In this document: positions 1 to 5,134 of the stretch, one piece after another | How positions within the stretch are numbered: the first letter of the stretch is position 1 | How the letters are laid out: each line of letters opens with the position of its first letter | DNA from: Candidatus Atribacteria bacterium | GTDB lineage: Bacteria; Atribacterota; Phoenicimicrobiia; Phoenicimicrobiales; Stramentimicrobiaceae | DNA length: 5,220 nucleotides | Direction of reading: 5' to 3' | NCBI GenBank assembly: GCA_016934875.1 | Contig: JAFGSC010000284.1 | Location: 1 to 5,220, forward strand | Notes under the pieces: generated by a model | Told to the model about the DNA's origin: nothing | Database searches by the model: none | What the model saw: the letters and a program-made list of their open reading frames with translations, nothing else | Made by a program: the position numbers and the translations under genes

Positions 1-199
1 TGCCACCAATATCAGGCAGCACCTTTTCCTTTACCAGCTCGGGACCAGACTTATTTTCATGCTCCTTAAAACTAAACCTGTCTCCATCCTTTTTCACCAA
101 AGGCATACCGATGTCAATCAATATCCTGCTTTTTTTACTCTGTATTTCCACACATGAACCACCGATTTCATGTGTCCCCCGATGAATGATTATTTTCAT
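1..199 (-). CDS. MBL-fold metallo-hydrolase, N-terminal part (RNase J / beta-CASP-like), cut by window edge
   Basis: Translating from the ATG at 199-197 gives 66 codons without a stop, running off the left edge. The protein begins MKIIIHRGTHEIGGSCVEI, followed by SRILIDIGMPL (about residues 27-37). A first strand, then a G-x-x-E-IGGSC-type turn, then a strand ending in DIG, is the opening of metallo-beta-lactamase-fold hydrolases of the RNase J/beta-CASP kind. The zinc-binding HxHxDH motif would lie further left, outside the window, so activity cannot be judged. Family members are typically RNA or DNA nucleases of roughly 400-550 residues. The start overlaps the stop of a short upstream open stretch by ATGA. 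No strong Shine-Dalgarno precedes it, so translation may be coupled. Composition is higher in G+C than the AT-rich DNA to its right, so this may be the resident genome flanking an accessory block. Fold is fairly sure; exact function is not. Confidence 0.78.
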   Translation of the reverse strand, partial: MKIIIHRGTHEIGGSCVEIQSKKSRILIDIGMPLVKKDGDRFSFKEHENKSGPELVKEKVLPDIGG

Positions 200-321
200 G
201 GTTTTAAAACAAGGCATTTCAGTTTTTCCATTAATTCACTTTTGCTCCATTGTTCTATCAGAAAAACATGATCATGCGCGGGTCGGATAGGATACTTCCT
301 TCTTTTAAATTTCTCATTTCC
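196..321 (-). pseudogene. Short open remnant ending in ATGA overlap with the MBL-fold gene
   Basis: The minus-strand frame is open for 41 codons between a TAA at 324-322 and a TGA at 198-196. That TGA shares ATGA with the start of the metallo-hydrolase gene. The encoded residues include RPAHDHVFLIEQWSKSEL and end in KCLVLKP. The only ATG in frame lies 11 codons before the stop, and it has no ribosome site. A +1-frame ATG at about 318 has an AAGG-like site upstream, but stops after 19 codons. The four-base overlap is typical of translationally coupled operon genes. I therefore infer that this is the 3' end of a former upstream partner whose front was lost or frameshifted. I do not recognise the protein, and chance openness over 41 codons is possible. 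Confidence 0.35.
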
Positions 322-326
322 TTACC

Positions 327-356
327 TTTATATTTTTATAGATAAAGTTTTTTCAA
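327..356 (-). promoter_or_regulatory. Possible sigma-70/SigA-type promoter for the leftmost transcript
   Basis: On the minus strand, TTGAAA (356-351) is followed after 18 bases by TATAAA (332-327), or after 17 bases by ATATAA. Transcription would start near 320 and run into the remnant and the metallo-hydrolase gene. DNA this AT-rich throws up such matches easily, so support is weak. Confidence 0.3.
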
Positions 357-449
357 ATAGGGTACATTTTTCTCTGGAAATACTCTTAATATATAAAAAA
401 GGCGTGCTGTAAAATTACATAAATTAATTAGACCTTTTAAACGCATTAT

Positions 450-463
450 AAAATCATGATTTT
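450..463. repeat. Perfect 14-bp palindrome just downstream of the 278-aa nuclease gene
   Basis: AAAATCATGATTTT reads the same on both strands and lies 14 bases past the nuclease stop codon. As RNA it could form only a weak AT-rich hairpin, and no clean U-tract follows it in the minus direction. It is a poor candidate for an intrinsic terminator. It could equally be an operator-like site or chance. The rest of the 278-base gap between 200 and 477 holds only the remnant and the tentative promoter. Confidence 0.3.
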
Positions 464-477
464 TTAAATACATTTTA

Positions 478-1314
478 TTATAATGAATAGACAAAACTTT
501 TCACATCTAATATTGGATATTTACTTTTCAATTGTGCTATTTGGGTTTTTGCTATTCCGGAATATCCCACTACTGCTATTAACCCCTTAACTGGACGGAC
601 AATTTTAATAGAATTATACTTTGGACCAATATTTAAACCTAACTCTCTTTTCTGCTTATATTGTTTTTCATAACAATCCCTATAATCATCAAAATATTTT
701 TCAATATGAGAAACATAATCATTAAGTTGGTTAGCAACTTCATTTTTTAATTGTGGATTATTTCCCAATTTAACTTCTATTACACAAAAACTATATTGGT
801 TTTTATCTTTCCCTAGCTGGCGAAGCGCAAGTAAGTCCATTCTTTTTCTATAGTCTTTATCTGCTATTTGCCTGTCAATAAGTATAATGTCCTCTCTTTC
901 TAAATTATCAGTAATGATGGCTTGCTCCAAAGTAATTTCCTCACCATTATTCACTTCACGGATCTTTGAAATAAATTGCTTTATATATTTCTTCTGAAAG
1001 AAAAGATGCAGTAATTTAGTATCTAAATTTATTTCAAAGTAATCACCTTTCTTTGTAGCAGAAAAACGAGTATCATGGTAGGCACCAGTATTTTTAAAAA
1101 ACTTTTCATGAATTGAGATTTTATAGGAGTTGCCTTTACTAAATACAACTTTGGCTAAACTGTTTCCTTTGTAATAAAGATTAAAATAATTGTCGCGTAA
1201 AGCCAGATCAAATTCTCCCATGTAATTTTTACCTTGAATCATCTTAATTAAGAATTTAAAATCATTTTTTATCCTGGTTAAATTTTTTTGATTTAAAAAT
1301 CTTTCTATAATCAT
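478..1314 (-). CDS. Stand-alone PD-(D/E)XK nuclease-like protein, 278 aa, unknown specificity
   Basis: The C-terminal half carries a PD-(D/E)XK signature. Counting from the upstream ATG at 1320, the residues are E132 in an EQAI helix, D162 in RMDLLAL, and E182 and K184 in CVIEVKLG, with Q198 in the following helix (VANQLNDY). This order (helix Glu, strand Asp, E-x-K strand, then a helix with Gln) is the usual active-site layout of restriction- and repair-type nucleases. The N-terminal ~120 residues are predicted from residue pattern to be mostly beta (NYFNLYYKG, SYKISIH). I do not recognise them; they may recognise the substrate. A C-terminal segment with GLIAVVGYSG (about 247-256) follows a basic, charged stretch. 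I prefer the second ATG (1314-1312): AAGGAG at 1326-1321 directly abuts the first ATG but sits six bases from the second. The gene is AT-rich and flanked by spacers on both sides, with no partner overlapping it. Fold fairly sure, biological role unknown; defence or DNA repair are both possible. Confidence 0.8.
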   Translation of the reverse strand: MIIERFLNQKNLTRIKNDFKFLIKMIQGKNYMGEFDLALRDNYFNLYYKGNSLAKVVFSKGNSYKISIHEKFFKNTGAYHDTRFSATKKGDYFEINLDTKLLHLFFQKKYIKQFISKIREVNNGEEITLEQAIITDNLEREDIILIDRQIADKDYRKRMDLLALRQLGKDKNQYSFCVIEVKLGNNPQLKNEVANQLNDYVSHIEKYFDDYRDCYEKQYKQKRELGLNIGPKYNSIKIVRPVKGLIAVVGYSGIAKTQIAQLKSKYPILDVKSFVYSL

Positions 1315-1320
1315 AACCAT

Positions 1321-1326
1321 CTCCTT
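1321..1326 (-). promoter_or_regulatory. Shine-Dalgarno AAGGAG that decides the nuclease start
   Basis: AAGGAG on the minus strand is immediately followed by ATG-GTT-ATG. Zero spacing rules out efficient use of the first ATG, while six bases to the second is standard. The start is therefore placed at 1314 and not at 1320. Confidence 0.75.
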
Positions 1327-1561
1327 ATATATTTAAACCTGTAATCAATTTCTATCTTAAGTACTGTAAAGAGAATCCAAAATCTCCATACAAAATAACT
1401 GCAACAGTATGTTTTCTATTATCTTTATTTTTAATGAACTTCAGACCATATTTGAAAAGTACTTCAACCTAACTCCCATACTTACATATTCATTACTGCT
1501 CGTACTGTTACTTTTAAGAGTACTGCAAACATTTTGTTTTACTAAGCCAAGCTCAACACCA
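1327..1561. other. Noncoding spacer between ADP-ribosylglycohydrolase and nuclease genes
   Basis: About 235 bases hold no convincing gene on either strand. A plus-strand frame opening at 1409 and a minus-strand frame through 1441-1626 both run into the hydrolase gene and lack ribosome sites. AGTACT occurs three times (1360-1365, 1458-1463, 1519-1524). Two of these sit in similar surroundings of the form TTAAG-(AG)-TACTG-Y-AAA. At 1387-1411 CATAC and GTATG arms enclose a short ACTG/CAGT hairpin. I see no U-tract terminator and no consensus promoter, although the spacer should contain the 3' end of one transcript and the start of the next. Confidence 0.4.
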
Positions 1562-2548
1562 TTAAAACGGTGGATATTCCTCCAAGGAAAGATCCTTTCT
1601 GCTTTGAAAGACGCTGAACATATCATCGGCTACTTTTTTAATTCTATCCGACCCTTCCACCTTTTGTACCCAGGCTCTAGGGATTGATTCAACCCCCAGT
1701 AAGGTTCCCAAAATAGCCCCGGTGATCGACCCGGTTGAGTCACTATCCCCTGAATGATTGACCGCCGCCAGGGTTCCTCTTTCAAAATTATCCGAAAACT
1801 TTAGAGAACAGTAAAGAGAAATAGCTAAGGCTTCCTCTCCTACCCATCCCTCTCCAATAGTTTGAATCGATTTTTCTACCGACTTTTGACTGACAGATAG
1901 TTTTTTCGCCAGTTCAATTATTTGGAGTGTCTCGCTGTGCCCGTCATGCCGGATCAGCTGCTCGATAGAGAGATCTATTGCCTCTAATAGCGGCTTACCT
2001 TCAATAATATAGGATATCATTGCAGAGAGAAATCCTGCGGTTAAATATCCGGAAGGATGCCCATGGGTGATGGATGCATATTCTACACCTTCTTGAAATG
2101 CCCTATCCGGTTGAAAAGCTAAACCGACTGGAGCGGTGCGCATGACTCCACCGCAACCTTTGCTATCATTAATCTTCTCTTCAATCGTTCCCATTTTCCT
2201 ACTTTGTAAAGCACGCAAGCAAGTGTTACCCGGACCCCTTCTCTGGCCTAAATCATTCTGAGATTCAAGCCAGTCCAAATAACATTGATGGACAACAGAA
2301 GCTGAATGGCATATTCCTCTGTCACGCCCCCTTTGATAGGCTCTTAGACAACCGATCGCAGTAGCCAATGACATTTGAGTATCATCGGTATAGGATCCAG
2401 GCTTAAAGCCACGCCATTCATGAAAATCAATGATCCCATCCCTACCGTACAGGTTTTTTATTTCCGGTAATCGTAACAATTCAACCGGGGCACCTAATGC
2501 ATCACCGATGGCAAGCCCCAGTAGACAGCCTTGATATTTTTTGATCAA
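1562..2548 (-). CDS. ADP-ribosylglycohydrolase (DraG/ARH family), 328 aa
   Basis: This is a full-length ADP-ribosyl-[dinitrogen reductase] glycohydrolase-type protein. These all-helical, two-metal (Mg) enzymes remove ADP-ribose from modified proteins, nucleic acids or small ADP-ribosyl compounds. Motifs appear in the expected order: GLAIGDALGAP (11-21), the metal-binding TDDT (54-57), GCGGVMR (131-137), THGHPSGYL (161-169) and HSGDSDSTGSI (265-275). The last supplies the second metal ligands D268, D270 and T272. All key residues are present, so it should be active. No signal peptide or membrane segment is visible, which suggests a cytoplasmic location. The start is TTG at 2548-2546, supported by AAAGGA eight bases upstream and by the family motif beginning near residue 7. 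Its G+C is higher than its flanks (32/60 at 1681-1740), suggesting an origin different from the AT-rich nuclease genes. No ADP-ribosyltransferase or nitrogenase gene is seen nearby, so the substrate is unknown. It may be a housekeeping, phage-defence or toxin-reversal enzyme. Confidence 0.93.
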   Translation of the reverse strand: MIKKYQGCLLGLAIGDALGAPVELLRLPEIKNLYGRDGIIDFHEWRGFKPGSYTDDTQMSLATAIGCLRAYQRGRDRGICHSASVVHQCYLDWLESQNDLGQRRGPGNTCLRALQSRKMGTIEEKINDSKGCGGVMRTAPVGLAFQPDRAFQEGVEYASITHGHPSGYLTAGFLSAMISYIIEGKPLLEAIDLSIEQLIRHDGHSETLQIIELAKKLSVSQKSVEKSIQTIGEGWVGEEALAISLYCSLKFSDNFERGTLAAVNHSGDSDSTGSITGAILGTLLGVESIPRAWVQKVEGSDRIKKVADDMFSVFQSRKDLSLEEYPPF

Positions 2549-2556
2549 AATTATTT

Positions 2557-2562
2557 TCCTTT
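2557..2562 (-). promoter_or_regulatory. Shine-Dalgarno AAAGGA supporting the TTG start
   Basis: AAAGGA ends eight bases before TTG at 2548-2546. No in-frame ATG lies close upstream, and the next downstream Met is well inside the conserved core. The rare TTG start is therefore the best reading. Confidence 0.65.
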
Positions 2563-2741
2563 CTATGTTATTATGATTTCCTTATTTTAATTTAACCATG
2601 CTAGTTTGCATCAGGGATGGATTGCGATAGTTTTTACATATTCACATTTTACCAATTTTCAAAATTATTTTGACGATAAAATTAGTTTATTTATACTTAC
2701 AAACTTAAGGTGAATCGTTTTTTTCTTACATACTTAGAATT

Positions 2742-2759
2742 GTTTTAACTAATTAAAAC
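2742..2759 (-). terminator. Short AT-rich hairpin overlapping the stop of the cysteine-rich gene
   Basis: On the minus strand GTTTTAA and TTAAAAC pair perfectly around the loop TTAG, and the stem includes the TAA stop codon. A 7-bp stem without a following U-run is weak for an intrinsic terminator. It may only slow decay from the 3' end or be chance. The rest of the 204-base spacer to the ADP-ribosylglycohydrolase gene is AT-rich, with no convincing promoter box. Confidence 0.3.
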
Positions 2760-3127
2760 CAATGCTCGTTCATCTCTTCAAGAAATTCCTGTTCATCAAC
2801 CGGATATCCTGATTTGGATCCAATGACAGCATCTACATAACAAATAGGACAAAGAGCAGTTGAGCCTTTAGGATTATCTTCATCACACCAGTTAAAAATT
2901 TCATTCGGTTTAAATATTTGTTTGCAGCTGAAACAACCACAAACATCACTTTCCATGATTTCTTTCTGGTTATAAAAAGAATGTTTATGAGCTATTTTTA
3001 AGTATTCAACATCATACTTTTCCTTTGGTTTCCTCTTTTTTGTAGGTTCATTCGCTTTTAAATGCCTCCTTTTTGGTAAAGCTATACATTGTATTCCTGA
3101 TTTTTTCTTACGCTCTTTTTCAATCAC
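2753..3127 (-). CDS. Small cysteine-rich cytoplasmic protein, putative zinc-binding, 124 aa
   Basis: The first ~38 residues are very basic (KERKKKS, KKRKPKEK), a feature often seen in proteins that touch nucleic acid. The rest is a compact conserved-looking unit: AHKHS near 46-50, C63-G-C65-F-S-C68, W80-C81, then C93-P-I-C96, followed by DAVIGSKSGYP and a C-terminal EMNEHWF. Two CxxC pairs about 25 residues apart suggest a single structural zinc site. From memory, bacterial hypothetical proteins share the CxxC...CPxC-x-D-x-VIG-x-x-SGYP layout and a WF C-terminus, but I know of no established function. The GTG start at 3127-3125 is backed by AAAGGAG six bases upstream. There is no signal peptide. 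Its promoter would have to lie in the repeat-containing stretch just upstream, so the repeat may have replaced or supplied the control region. Real gene: very likely. Role: unknown. Confidence 0.82.
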   Translation of the reverse strand: MIEKERKKKSGIQCIALPKRRHLKANEPTKKRKPKEKYDVEYLKIAHKHSFYNQKEIMESDVCGCFSCKQIFKPNEIFNWCDEDNPKGSTALCPICYVDAVIGSKSGYPVDEQEFLEEMNEHWF

Positions 3128-3133
3128 AATAGA

Positions 3134-3140
3134 CTCCTTT
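3134..3140 (-). promoter_or_regulatory. Shine-Dalgarno AAAGGAG supporting the GTG start
   Basis: A near-perfect AAAGGAG lies six bases upstream of GTG at 3127-3125. It fixes the unusual start of the cysteine-rich protein and argues that the basic N-terminal tail is translated. Confidence 0.75.
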
Positions 3141-3161
3141 TGAATTGAATTTCTAATTATA

Positions 3162-3212
3162 TGTCAAATGTTAAGACCTCTTAGTTGAGTAAAATGTTAT
3201 ATTTCAAGACCT
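3162..3212. repeat. Pair of imperfect 18-bp direct repeats, possible mobile-element end
   Basis: TGTCAAATGTTAAGACCT (3162-3179) and TGTTATATTTCAAGACCT (3195-3212) match at 14 of 18 positions and are offset by 33 bases. On the minus strand they read AGGTCTT followed by AT-rich sequence. The block sits exactly where the GC-rich gene ends, and its last codons (GSGLEI then TAA) are encoded by the inner copy. From memory, similar AGGTCTTGA-type sequences flank IS200-like/REP-associated (Y1) transposase genes in other genomes. I cannot check this here. No transposase is present, so at most this is a remnant or a non-autonomous end. Confidence 0.45.
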
Positions 3213-3613
3213 GATCCTCTTTTACACCTTGCCTCCGATGGACATACGACCACCTTCATGCCAGGGTACTGCTCGAACAGCGGCCGAAGAACTGCGTCAT
3301 CCTTGCCGCACAGCGCTACAGACAAGACCGATCGTGGGTGAAAGCACTGCACGAGTTGCGCTGAGAATAGAGCTTGCCCCAGCAGGTACATCCCCAGTCG
3401 GCCAGTCTTCGTCTGTACGACGACGACATCCTTGCTCTCGATGGATACTTCGTGTTGCTTCGCTATACGAAACGCCCCGGACGGGATAATAATCGCGTCC
3501 AGAACTCGCTTTCCATGGTCGGCACGGCCATTGACGGCCACAAACTCTTCGATTAGTGTTCCACCAATCTGCTTCCAATACCAGCGGGTCATCGGTGTTT
3601 CATGTTTGCTCAT
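3197..3613 (-). CDS. Small putative PD-(D/E)XK nuclease-like protein, GC-rich, C-terminus altered by repeat
   Basis: This 138-residue protein starts at an ATG (3613-3611) behind GAAGGAG at a proper distance. Its residue pattern fits a minimal restriction-endonuclease fold: a helix with E22/E23 (GGTLIEEF), a strand with D39 (RVLDAIII), a strand with Q67-x-K69 (DVVVVQTK), then a helix rich in small residues (GQALFSAQLV) and further alternating strands (SVLSVALC, MKVVVCP). Q in place of E in the E-x-K position is an accepted variant of the family. The function is otherwise unrecognised. Composition is strikingly different from its surroundings: 34/60 G+C at 3241-3300 against 9/60 at 3661-3720. 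That is strong evidence of recent transfer from a GC-rich source. The last residues (KRGSGLEI) come from the adjacent repeat, so the native C-terminus was probably cut after about residue 127. The core looks intact, so it could still fold. A second Met at residue 8 is a less likely start. Confidence 0.68.
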   Translation of the reverse strand: MSKHETPMTRWYWKQIGGTLIEEFVAVNGRADHGKRVLDAIIIPSGAFRIAKQHEVSIESKDVVVVQTKTGRLGMYLLGQALFSAQLVQCFHPRSVLSVALCGKDDAVLRPLFEQYPGMKVVVCPSEARCKRGSGLEI

Positions 3614-3629
3614 GTCTAACTCCTTCGTC

Positions 3630-3647
3630 GCCTAACATAAGATTAGG
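3630..3647 (-). repeat. Inverted repeat with GTTAGGC core, integron attC-end-like
   Basis: Minus-strand CCTAA (3647-3643) and TTAGG (3635-3631) form a 5-bp stem around a 7-base loop. The right arm is part of GTTAGGC (3636-3630), which fits the GTTRRRY core site of integron recombination. It lies 16 bases before the start codon of the GC-rich gene, and GTTAGAC (3620-3614), also fitting GTTRRRY, directly precedes the ATG. In integrons a cassette begins at G^TT of such a core and the gene starts shortly after, as here. No full-length attC is visible at the other end of the gene, so the site could be a relic or chance. Confidence 0.4.
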
Positions 3648-3740
3648 TGTACCAATGAAAAAACAAACGTTAATTATTTATTTAAAGAAAAATATTAATT
3701 ATCTAAGGGAATAGATTATTTCGTTATTTATTATTATTTA

Positions 3741-4541
3741 TTATTCATTGATATTAAAATCTGCAATTATAGGTAAATGATCACTTAATTTATTCCTATA
3801 AATTACACTCTCGTCTCCAACGTGGCAGTCCTTAATTTTTGCATATAACTTAGTTGTTACAAAAAAGTGATCCATTTGATGTAACATCTTTCCATTTGCC
3901 ATATTTTTAAATGTTGGAATCAATCTTCCATTATATTCTTTTAAACATTCGATTAATCCAATTTTTCTCATCCTGTCTAAATATTCTTGATTCCCTCGTG
4001 GATTCTTGCCCCAACAACTATCAAATGTTATAGATAGATTAAAATCTCCTCCGATAATATAATACTCATTAGGATTAATATTGCATTTTAATGCATACCA
4101 TAATAAATCAGCAAGCCATAACTCCCTATTTTGCGTTAGTTTAACTGAACCAATTTGTTCTTGGTTTAGTAAATCACTATTTAAAGGCCATGCAGGGCTA
4201 TAGACAGAAATCATGTTTAGGGTATTACTATTCAATTTTATTTTGTAAGAAAGCAAATTTCCTTTAAATCTTTTTAGTTCTTTATTTACCCATGCTAATT
4301 CTGTCGTTAATTCAATTTCTTGTATCTTTCCTCCGTTATGCGCCAAAAAGTTTCCAAATCTTTGCTTAGTATTATTTTTCGTACTAGACTTTTCATATTT
4401 ATAAATATAATTATTTTCAATCCAATTGGGGAATGAAGAGACTTCCTGTAATAGCATGATATCAGGCGATAATTTTTGTAAGTGTTTCCAAATATCTTTC
4501 TCTTTTGTCGCTCTTCTACAATTCCATGTGATAACTCTCAT
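3741..4541 (-). CDS. Endonuclease/exonuclease/phosphatase (EEP) family protein, 266 aa
   Basis: The protein is a complete, single-domain EEP-fold enzyme (the DNase I / ExoIII / Mg-dependent phosphodiesterase superfamily). Signature motifs in order: ITWNCRRA with N7, LLQEV with the metal ligand E33, VYSPAWP with Y114 where ExoIII-like enzymes carry a catalytic Tyr/His, GGDFN with D166 and N168, MDHFF with D224, and SDHLPII with the terminal D254-H255 pair. All expected catalytic residues are present, so a metal-dependent nuclease or phosphodiesterase activity is likely. An unusually early start (the first catalytic strand begins at residue 2) means no signal peptide and no N-terminal partner domain, hence a cytoplasmic enzyme. 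The length matches ExoIII-like enzymes, but I do not see a clear match to xthA, and the sequence between motifs is divergent. ATG at 4541-4539 has AAAGGA six bases upstream. It begins 60 bases after the AlbA_2 gene stops, probably in the same transcript, so the two may act together. The substrate could be DNA, RNA or a nucleotide. Confidence 0.9.
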   Translation of the reverse strand: MRVITWNCRRATKEKDIWKHLQKLSPDIMLLQEVSSFPNWIENNYIYKYEKSSTKNNTKQRFGNFLAHNGGKIQEIELTTELAWVNKELKRFKGNLLSYKIKLNSNTLNMISVYSPAWPLNSDLLNQEQIGSVKLTQNRELWLADLLWYALKCNINPNEYYIIGGDFNLSITFDSCWGKNPRGNQEYLDRMRKIGLIECLKEYNGRLIPTFKNMANGKMLHQMDHFFVTTKLYAKIKDCHVGDESVIYRNKLSDHLPIIADFNINE

Positions 4542-4601
4542 AACTTTTCCTTTTGATAAAGAAAATAGGATCTGCCTCTATTTAATTTTAAACCCCTTAT
4601 T

Positions 4602-5134
4602 TTAATTCCAGTGTAGTTTTTCGTATTCACTTTGTTCTTTCCTATTTTTCGGAATTGAAGCATTGCCATTACGAATAAAAAAGCCTTCATTACCCTCAAA
4701 AGTTATAAAAACAGGGCTTCCACTTTTTGATATTTTTATAACACATACTTCCTTGTCATCAATTTTTGAGAAAGATATTTTTAGATATTTTTCAAAATTA
4801 TCTCCTAAATATTTTTTAATGACTTGCCTTAAATGTAGTTCAAATCCATCTATATTTTGTTTGGGAAGAGTTTTCATGTCTTTTTCTAGTCCTAAAATAT
4901 TTCCTTCATCATCAACACCAATGATTAAAATTCCACCATCACTATTTAAAAAGGCAGAAATAGTTTTAGCAACAACATATTCTAATTTTTTGTTAATATT
5001 CCCTCCTCGTAAATCAAAACGTAATGTTGATTTAATTTCTAATTTTTCATTTTCTCCATTTAAAATCATTTCTCGGACTTCATCTTCTTTCTTATCCTCT
5101 TTGTGTTTTAAATCAATTCTATTTTTAAGTTCCA
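4602..5134 (-). CDS. AlbA_2 (Schlafen-type) domain protein, C-terminal exon interrupted by group II intron
   Basis: The frame is open from the intron end to TAA at 4604-4602. From about residue 26 it shows a full AlbA_2 (formerly 'divergent AAA-4') domain: NEKLEIKSTLRFD (an E-x-K-x-T/S-L-R start), a helix VVAKTISAFLNS, then the hallmark DGGILIIGVDDEGNILGLEKD (66-86), a helix with HLRQVIKKYL, strands VCVIKIS and VFI, and FFIRNGN (152-158). This domain is linked to nucleic-acid binding or RNA cleavage in Schlafen-like proteins and occurs in many transcription and defence proteins, often at one end of a larger chain. No ATG with a ribosome site precedes the domain. The first 20 residues look like a charged linker (KHKEDKKEDE), and an apparent TTG start at 5135 spans the intron boundary. 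I therefore read it as the downstream exon of a longer gene whose front lies beyond the window, restored only if the intron splices. The exon is followed 60 bases on by the EEP nuclease gene. Confidence 0.82.

Noticed and set aside
1409..1687. A 92-codon plus-strand frame with a hydrophobic leucine-rich stretch, considered as a small membrane protein.
   Set aside because: It has no ribosome site, half of it is antisense to the conserved end of the ADP-ribosylglycohydrolase gene, and the hydrophobic run comes from CTT/TTA-rich spacer DNA.
3155..3166. TTGACA directly joined to TATAAT on the minus strand upstream of the cysteine-rich gene, considered as a promoter.
   Set aside because: The two boxes abut, with no 16-18 base spacer, and neither has a partner box at the right distance. 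It cannot act as a normal promoter.
3229..3635. Several overlapping open frames on both strands across the GC-rich gene (e.g. 3229-3489 plus, 3297-3578 minus, 3432-3635 plus).
   Set aside because: GC-rich DNA leaves alternative frames open. None has a ribosome site or a fold-like residue pattern, whereas the 3197-3613 minus frame has both.
3720..3745. TTATTATTTA-type runs downstream of the EEP gene, considered as a tandem repeat or terminator.
   Set aside because: This is simple AT-rich low-complexity sequence with no stable stem, and it is too short and irregular for a meaningful array.
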